DNA of 11,095 bases from an uncultured Dorea sp. Its GTDB lineage: Bacteria; Bacillota; Clostridia; Lachnospirales; Lachnospiraceae. The stretch spans positions 1 to 11,095 of the forward strand of contig CAJTYU010000048.1 in NCBI GenBank assembly GCA_910584095.1. Direction: 5' to 3'. Shown here in pieces: positions 6,945-11,095 of the stretch. Both the position numbers and the translations under genes were made by a program. Within the stretch, counting starts at the first letter, position 1; each line of letters begins with the position of its first letter. The notes under the pieces are model-generated. The model made no database searches. It was not told the origin of the DNA and worked only from the letters and a program-made list of their open reading frames with translations.

Positions 6945-7361
6945 TCAATTAAACGGAAGTTCTTCGTCGATACCATCGGGAATATTCATAAAGCCATCTC
7001 CTCCCAAATCTTGTCCGCCTGCTTTTTGACTATTCCCAGAATTTCCAGCATCCTCTTTCTTCCCACAAAAATTTGCCTTATCAACCTGACAGATTGTACG
7101 GCTCTTTTTTTCCCCATCAGATTCCCACTGCTCCGTAACCATATGTCCAACAACGACAACCTCTTGTCCCTTATGGAAATATTTATTCAAAAACTCTGCC
7201 GTATTCCTCCACGCCTTACATCTTAAAAAGCACTTTGTTTCTACATCCCTGTACTTTTCGGACCATGCCACCGTAAATTCTGCATATGCCACATTTGACT
7301 GCGTATGCTTCAGTTCAATATCCGCTGTCAGGCGCCCCTGTAAAATCATGCTATTTACCAT
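6945..7361 (-). CDS. ssb: Single-stranded DNA-binding protein
   Basis: This 138-residue protein has the OB fold of bacterial SSB in residues 1-98: MILQGRLTADIEL, then AYAEFTVAWSEKY, a C-F-L-R-C-K-A-W strand with W51, and EVVVVGHMVTEQW. A Gly/Asn/Gln-rich linker (about 105-125) leads to the acidic tip DEELPFN, the peptide that recruits replication and repair proteins to SSB-coated DNA. ATG 7361 has AGAGG eight bases upstream and overlaps the preceding gene by 11 bases. It sits between the exonuclease group and the ERCC4/primase group, serving both recombination and replication. The usual tip is DDDIPF; this one ends with an added asparagine. Confidence 0.93.
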   Translation of the reverse strand: MVNSMILQGRLTADIELKHTQSNVAYAEFTVAWSEKYRDVETKCFLRCKAWRNTAEFLNKYFHKGQEVVVVGHMVTEQWESDGEKKSRTICQVDKANFCGKKEDAGNSGNSQKAGGQDLGGDGFMNIPDGIDEELPFN

Positions 7362-7866
7362 TTACGTTTCCTCTCTGCTGCATCTTTTCTTTTTCTTTCT
7401 TCATGCATTCAATACAAAGGTTTCTTCCACAATTACGGACGGCAATATCAGCAATTTCCTTTGCCGTCCTCCCCGATGCACCAACAATCTCCTTTTTACA
7501 ATCCTCACAATAAATTTTCTCAATAGTCGGTACCCTGTTACGTATCCGCAATGCCTCCACTGTTTCGCCAAACGCTTTTACTTTAGCTATATATACAGAA
7601 ATATATTTTCCAGCCCAGTCTTCAATATAAGGCGTATCGTAAATCTTTGAAATTGTCTTGCAATTGGTAACATTCAGAATCATCGGTTTTATGCCTTTAT
7701 CCATAAAATGCGCAACTGTACAAACCTCTTTTTTATTATTGGTCGGATTATACACTTCCTCCTGACCAACTGAATTAATCTGAACAACCAAATCCTGCCC
7801 TGGCTGCAATGCATACGCCCCTAGATAGTCCGGATTCTCTAACTTCTTCCAATGTGTCTTTTCCAT
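7351..7866 (-). CDS. Phage zinc-ribbon protein of the RecE/SSB cluster, function unknown
   Basis: A 171-residue protein I recognise only as a phage-type hypothetical. Residues 1-112 are rich in predicted strands (for example LVVQINSVGQEEVYN and KYISVYIAKVKAFG) and could form an OB-like fold. The C-terminus has a likely zinc ribbon: C120-E-D-C123 and C151-I-E-C154, with an extra C146. A basic tail KKEKEKMQQRG follows. It lies between a RecE-like exonuclease and SSB, where phages usually keep the annealing protein, so DNA binding or annealing is a reasonable guess, not shown by sequence. The start is well supported: AGGAGG seven bases upstream, and the ATG overlaps the preceding TAA by one base. 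Confidence 0.75.
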   Translation of the reverse strand: MEKTHWKKLENPDYLGAYALQPGQDLVVQINSVGQEEVYNPTNNKKEVCTVAHFMDKGIKPMILNVTNCKTISKIYDTPYIEDWAGKYISVYIAKVKAFGETVEALRIRNRVPTIEKIYCEDCKKEIVGASGRTAKEIADIAVRNCGRNLCIECMKKEKEKMQQRGNVNGK

Positions 7867-8648
7867 TAAAAATCCTCCTCTAGCAACTCCGTAGGCATAT
7901 TCATAGCCCCTTCATATCCATACCAGTTTCCAGTCTTTCTGCATTCATGATAAATTCCTATCAGCTCCCGAAACTGATCATATCCCTGTGCTACAAACTC
8001 TGGTGTACAGAAATACACCCTGACCGCATATGGCGGCTTCTTCTCCTGCGCCACAAATGCAAATCCGTATTGGTCAAATGTGTTCTGGAACACTCCTTCC
8101 GTATACATCCCTGCCTGAAATTTATAACCGTACTTCCTGCAGGAACGCTCAAAACACCCATCCTCACAGGAATCTGTGCTTTTATAATCAACAATATATT
8201 TATTTCCATTGTATTCAGTCAAACAATCCGGCCGGCATTTACATTTTTCTCCTGTAACTGTATCCGTCCAAAAGAAATCTTTTTCATGCACACCCGACAA
8301 TAAATCCCTAGCCATGGGGTAAGCCATAACCGCTTCATACATTTCCATTATTACAGTCATATCATCACGGCTTACCAGCTCTTTGCCGCTGTTAAACGCT
8401 TCTATCCAATACCGTTCGTATTCTTCTTTCCCATCCTTAGTCCTTCGATTAATTTCTGGAAGAACAATAAAGTCATTGCTGAAATCTTCCTTTTCCAGTA
8501 CATACTTATGCAGCGCCCTTCCAAATGCCAGCGACGGGGAATCTACAGGGTTGTCCATAGCATATTTAAAATGCATAGGGGAACGGGCAATCTTAAAGAG
8601 TTCCGACCTGCTAATTCCATCTGCTTCTCTATATTCTTTTTGTGACAT
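7866..8648 (-). CDS. RecE-like PD-(D/E)XK exonuclease (DUF3799-type)
   Basis: A 260-residue nuclease with the RecE/exonuclease VIII signature. H47 lies in FGRALHKYV. E122 begins EKDFFW. D141 lies in RPD. D154-Y-K156-S forms the D-x-K core, and Q178 with Y182 gives the QxxxY motif. Such enzymes degrade the 5' strand of duplex ends to leave 3' single strands for annealing. N-terminal GISRSELFKIARSPMHF is also typical. Six cysteines cluster around the active site (136, 138, 142, 161, 165, 170), more than I expect for the family. ATG 8648 has GGAGG nine bases upstream. It directly follows the SMC-like ATPase, as in many phage end-processing modules. Confidence 0.9.
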   Translation of the reverse strand: MSQKEYREADGISRSELFKIARSPMHFKYAMDNPVDSPSLAFGRALHKYVLEKEDFSNDFIVLPEINRRTKDGKEEYERYWIEAFNSGKELVSRDDMTVIMEMYEAVMAYPMARDLLSGVHEKDFFWTDTVTGEKCKCRPDCLTEYNGNKYIVDYKSTDSCEDGCFERSCRKYGYKFQAGMYTEGVFQNTFDQYGFAFVAQEKKPPYAVRVYFCTPEFVAQGYDQFRELIGIYHECRKTGNWYGYEGAMNMPTELLEEDF

Positions 8649-8675
8649 TTTTTTAATCCTCCAATTTCCTAAATC

Positions 8676-10109
8676 TTAAAGCTCAATTACTGTCAGCTCT
8701 TTACTATCGGTCGTACGCGTAGATATAAACTGTAATCCCTTTTCTTTGCACTTGCTGTACAGCCGTTCACGCATTTCCGTGGAAAGTTTCTCCACACCAT
8801 CAATAAGGATAATCTGCAATCCTGCCGGGTTCTGGATTGCTACATCAATACAAAGATCAAGCTTTTCCCCCTCTGACAAGTTGCTTACCGGCAGCCCGTT
8901 AATAAGCGGTATTCCATCCTTGACGGACAATCCCCTGATCGGAATCGTAGCTTTTTCCAGAATCTCACCAGGCAGGTTCCGGGCTTTCTCAATCTTTTCA
9001 GTGTAAGAAGCAGACTTCTTTTTCAGCTCTTCAATACCTTCCTGCAATGACAGCATCCTGCGCCACTCGTTGATGTGGGATTTCATCTTCTCGGTATCCT
9101 CTGCCTGTTTCAGCAAGTGTGCGATCGGCTGCGGTTCCTTATTGACATACTCTGCATAAGCCGCGACAGTGGAATCATGTTTTGCTACGCTCTCCCGGTA
9201 TTCGCTCTGGATGGCCTTTTCCCGGGCCTCCCTGACCGAAGATAATCCGCCCTTTTCCTTTTCAAGAGAGTTAATCTGTTCTTTCAGCGTGGCAAGCTGC
9301 ATATCAATATTTTTTTCCTTTGCTGCCATTTCCCTATTCAGGGCAGACAAGGCAATATCCCTGTCTGCTTCAATCGCCCGGAGCTTGTTTTGATATCCGT
9401 CTTTTAGCTGCTTTGCTTTCTCAATCTGTTCATTGGACTTACGGATTTTCTCAATCTGTGCGTACAACTCCCCGATATTCACGTTTTCCCACTTGCTTCC
9501 GTCATAATCTACTGGAAGCGCTGCTTTTATGTCCACTACAACAGATTTCTTTGCCCTGATATCACGGTTCACGTCCTGTCTGCTCTGGAAATATGTACCA
9601 TTCTCTGCTTGAATATCATTCAGCACAGCAAGTATATTCTGCTCATAGTTCACATCTGCAGGAATCTCCCCGAACCATTCCCGGATTGTCTCCATGTTCC
9701 ACGGAAAGTCAATCATGTTAAGAATTGTAGCATTTTGCTCCTTCTTTCCCATCCGCATAAATTCCATTGGCTGCAGCTGCAGCGGAGTAATAATGTCACG
9801 CAGAAATGCTTCCGGGGACGGAACGATATTCCCATTCTGCTTCACGGACTTATAATCACTCTGCGCTGTCCGGGATTTTCGGTTAATGCTCAGCCCGGTA
9901 TCCGTTTCAATAAGAATCTCGCCTTCTGTCTCACCGTTTCGCACAATATAATCCCGGTCTGATTTGTTAGTGAGCGCATAACGAATAGCATCAATCACAG
10001 ATGTTTTTCCAGTTCCATTTGCACCCGTAATTTCTACGTTTTTTCCATCTAATTTCTGCTCTTTTATTCCATATATATTTGTAATTTTAATTTTTGAAAC
10101 TCTGCTCAT
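8676..10109 (-). CDS. SMC/RecF/Rad50-type AAA ATPase
   Basis: This 477-residue ATPase has a split nucleotide-binding head. The N-terminal part holds the Walker A GANGTGKTS (29-37) after KIKITNIYGIKE. The C-terminal part has the ABC signature LSEGEK (411-416) and Walker B IILIDGVE (433-440), then FISTRT near 461 at the place of the H-loop. Between them, about residues 185-395, lies a charged coiled-coil region (for example EAREKAIQSEYRESVAKH). It is short, like phage gp46/SbcC relatives rather than full SMC proteins. No zinc-hook CxxC is visible in the coil. It probably forms a DNA-end-processing complex with the adjacent exonuclease. ATG 10109 is preferred over a TTG at 10142 because AGGAGG (12 bases) and AGGA (six bases) precede it. 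The 150-base gap upstream contains the antisense RNA unit. Confidence 0.9.
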   Translation of the reverse strand: MSRVSKIKITNIYGIKEQKLDGKNVEITGANGTGKTSVIDAIRYALTNKSDRDYIVRNGETEGEILIETDTGLSINRKSRTAQSDYKSVKQNGNIVPSPEAFLRDIITPLQLQPMEFMRMGKKEQNATILNMIDFPWNMETIREWFGEIPADVNYEQNILAVLNDIQAENGTYFQSRQDVNRDIRAKKSVVVDIKAALPVDYDGSKWENVNIGELYAQIEKIRKSNEQIEKAKQLKDGYQNKLRAIEADRDIALSALNREMAAKEKNIDMQLATLKEQINSLEKEKGGLSSVREAREKAIQSEYRESVAKHDSTVAAYAEYVNKEPQPIAHLLKQAEDTEKMKSHINEWRRMLSLQEGIEELKKKSASYTEKIEKARNLPGEILEKATIPIRGLSVKDGIPLINGLPVSNLSEGEKLDLCIDVAIQNPAGLQIILIDGVEKLSTEMRERLYSKCKEKGLQFISTRTTDSKELTVIEL

Positions 10110-10187
10110 GTGTTTTCCTATCCTCCTATAATTCCCATCCAACCGTCACAAACGGCTGCAAGCCTTTCCACATAAAGTATTCTCTAT

Positions 10188-10216
10188 TTGACACTTCTCC
10201 ATTCTTGCGGTATAAT
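10188..10216 (+). promoter_or_regulatory. Perfect sigma-70/sigma-A promoter on the plus strand
   Basis: TTGACA (10188-10193), a 17-base spacer and TATAAT (10211-10216) form an exact consensus promoter, the only one I found in the window on either strand. It points rightward, against all the genes. The -10 box is flanked by an inverted repeat CGGT/ACCG (10208-10211 and 10218-10221), which could be a repressor site. Transcription should start near 10221-10223. Confidence 0.8.
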
Positions 10217-10220
10217 AACC

Positions 10221-10279
10221 GTGTAGAATGTTTTAGATTTGAGCGCCCGGGCCAGCCAGCCATTATGGGTGCTCTTTTT
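10221..10279 (+). ncRNA. Predicted short antisense RNA (about 57 nt)
   Basis: A perfect promoter and a terminator hairpin define a transcript of about 57 nt on the strand opposite to the operon. No ORF fits: the only ATG reads ATG-TTT-TAG. The 5' 20 bases are unstructured and A/U-rich (contains GTTTTAGATTT). The 3' part is the hairpin with an exposed GGGCCAGCCAGCC loop. The RNA is complementary to the operon mRNA between the 82-residue gene and the ATPase gene and overlaps the last codons of the former. It may adjust expression of the genes downstream in the operon. Expression and function are inferred, not seen. Confidence 0.6.
10241..10279 (+). terminator. Rho-independent terminator of the antisense RNA
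   Basis: GAGCGCCC (10241-10248) pairs with GGGTGCTC (10267-10274), giving eight pairs including one G-U, with an 18-base loop, followed by five T (10275-10279). The T-tract is on the plus strand only; on the minus strand the hairpin is followed by AAATC, so it should not stop the operon transcript. Confidence 0.7.
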
Positions 10280-10511
10280 CATTCTGCACGTTATCAGCAT
10301 CAAGTATTTCAATCTTAATCCTGCCCTTCTCATACGACAGCATGTCCCCACTATCTATTAGAACCAGCGCAGCCATGGCTTGATCTAAATCTGCATCAAC
10401 TTTCAATACTTCCGAAGCTTCTACGATTGCGCGATAGGCATCGCTGATCTTACGGCATTCAAATTTAAATTTACATGTCCCTGTAATTAAGCAAACTACA
10501 AAACGCTTCAT
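10263..10511 (-). CDS. Small protein of unknown function (82 aa)
   Basis: I do not recognise this family. ATG 10511 has a near-perfect ribosome site AAGGAGGTG eight bases upstream, which itself overlaps the end of the previous gene. The product starts MKRFVVCLITGTCKFKF, probably a beta hairpin with C7 and C13. It continues with a helical KISDAYRAIVEASEVLK segment and an acidic C-terminus. There is no clear signal peptide or membrane span. The stop codon lies inside the terminator hairpin of the antisense RNA. Confidence 0.65.
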   Translation of the reverse strand: MKRFVVCLITGTCKFKFECRKISDAYRAIVEASEVLKVDADLDQAMAALVLIDSGDMLSYEKGRIKIEILDADNVQNEKEHP

Positions 10512-10516
10512 TTTCC

Positions 10517-10747
10517 TTACACCTCCTTATCCTTTCCTAATATTTTGCCAGCAATCTCTGCATCTCCGCACAGGCTTGTCCCCTTATTCATCTCAATATC
10601 TATTTCAAACCAGCTGCATCCCTCGCAATCCCCCGGTTCCCCGGCGCGCGATTTCTCATAACACTTTTTTAGATCCGCCTCCATCTGCTCCGATACCGAA
10701 ACCCTCATTTCCACATGCGGAGCCGGGAAAGTCTTAACTATCCTCAC
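10517..10747 (-). CDS. Small cysteine-containing protein of unknown function (76 aa)
   Basis: I do not recognise this family. GTG 10747 is preferred because it overlaps the preceding TGA as GTGA, the same junction used elsewhere in this operon, and gives a sensible start, VRIVKTFPAPHVEMRVS. An in-frame GTG at 10774 would add nine residues overlapping the upstream gene. The centre has DCEGCSW (about residues 45-51) plus cysteines before and after, possibly a small metal site. The C-terminus is acidic and polar. Confidence 0.6.
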   Translation of the reverse strand: MRIVKTFPAPHVEMRVSVSEQMEADLKKCYEKSRAGEPGDCEGCSWFEIDIEMNKGTSLCGDAEIAGKILGKDKEV

Positions 10748-11095
10748 TGCTTGTCCATCCTTTCCTTTTTCCACCTCAAAGACCTGAGTTTCGCCAGATT
10801 AGCAATCAACTGATACTCCTCCCCCATATCAGAATCCTCGTGTGTTTCTTCCACTTTTTTACGAAATTCGTCTACCGTTCCACAAAAGCATCCGCATTTA
10901 ACACATGCTTCATCATTCTTCATTCTAAAGACCGTAGTTGTCCGGCATATATGTCCGTATCCCTGATGCACTGTATACTCCATGGTTCTACGTATCTCAG
11001 CGTCTCCGTACACCTCAGCGTCTCCGTACACCTCAGCGTCTCCGTACACCTTAGCGTCTCCGTACACCTCAGCGTCTCCGTACACCTTAGCGTTT
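10744..11095 (-). CDS. Hexapeptide-repeat phage protein, C-terminal part (5' end outside window)
   Basis: The frame is open to the right edge, so the N-terminus is missing. What is visible begins with five full hexapeptides of the form YGDAEV or YGDAKV. Such repeats usually fold as a beta-helix, one face per hexapeptide, and are common in phage proteins of unknown role. A conserved-looking C-terminal region follows: MEYTVHQGYGHICRTTTVFR, then ACVKCGCFCGTVDEFRKKVEETH, with four cysteines in eight residues, and a basic end. I recall the same QGYG and CGCFxGTxxEFR elements at the end of other hexapeptide-repeat phage proteins. The function is unknown; structural, adhesion or regulatory roles are all possible. 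Its stop overlaps the next gene's start as GTGA. Confidence 0.75.
   Translation of the reverse strand, partial: NAKVYGDAEVYGDAKVYGDAEVYGDAEVYGDAEIRRTMEYTVHQGYGHICRTTTVFRMKNDEACVKCGCFCGTVDEFRKKVEETHEDSDMGEEYQLIANLAKLRSLRWKKERMDKQ
10993..11094 (-). repeat. 18-base tandem repeat coding YGDAEV
   Basis: Five full copies of TACGGAGACGCTRAGRTR (11082-10993) plus a 12-base part copy at the right edge. Copies differ only at the A/G choice for Glu/Lys and in the last copy's GTG to ATA. Near-identity at the DNA level indicates recent expansion by slippage or recombination. Confidence 0.9.

Noticed and set aside
7947..8303. 118-codon open frame on the plus strand
   Set aside because: Opposite the RecE-like active-site region; no family resemblance.
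10140..10170. Terminator or attenuator hairpin (AGCCGT/ACGGTT) before the ATPase gene on the minus strand
   Set aside because: The stem is short, includes a G-U pair and is not followed by a T-tract.
10229..10240. GTTTTAGA-like start reminiscent of a type II CRISPR repeat or guide scaffold
   Set aside because: Only eight bases match, there is no second repeat copy, no spacer and no cas gene; chance resemblance.

Overview
The window looks like the replication and recombination part of the early region of a tailed (probably temperate) phage or prophage of a low-to-moderate-GC Firmicute. A gut Clostridia/Lachnospiraceae host fits best. This rests on strong AGGAGG-type ribosome sites, tightly packed and overlapping genes that all lie on the minus strand, protein families typical of siphophage replication modules, and a DUF4317 protein, a family I know from Firmicute genomes. 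Host assignment is inference; no host gene, integrase or structural gene lies in the window.

Transcription of the genes runs from right to left. From the right edge come the C-terminal part of a hexapeptide-repeat (YGDAEV) protein, two small unknown proteins, an SMC/RecF/Rad50-type ATPase, a RecE/PD-(D/E)XK exonuclease (DUF3799-like), a zinc-ribbon protein of unknown function, a single-stranded DNA-binding protein, an ERCC4-fold nuclease, a CHC2 zinc-finger primase-like protein, and a DUF927 primase/helicase-type ATPase whose reading frame appears broken near its N-terminus. Together these form a DNA end-processing, annealing and replication-initiation set.

A 240-base non-coding stretch follows (about 3903-4142). 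It carries ten copies of GGTTAC/GTAACC around an AT-rich core and is the best candidate for the phage replication origin. Further left are a small unknown gene, a full-length DUF4317 gene, a 65-residue unknown gene, and a translationally coupled pair: a PAPS-reductase-like PP-loop ATPase with cysteine clusters and a radical SAM enzyme. The left edge holds the first 40 codons of an ORF that opens like a D12-class DNA adenine methyltransferase and then departs from the family. These left-hand genes look like accessory or modification functions.

The most unexpected feature runs against everything else. In the 150-base gap before the ATPase gene, the plus strand has a perfect consensus sigma-70 promoter (TTGACA, 17 bases, TATAAT) followed about 20 bases after the predicted start by a hairpin with a T-tract. 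This predicts an RNA of roughly 57 nt, antisense to the operon. No tRNA, rRNA, CRISPR array or insertion sequence was seen.
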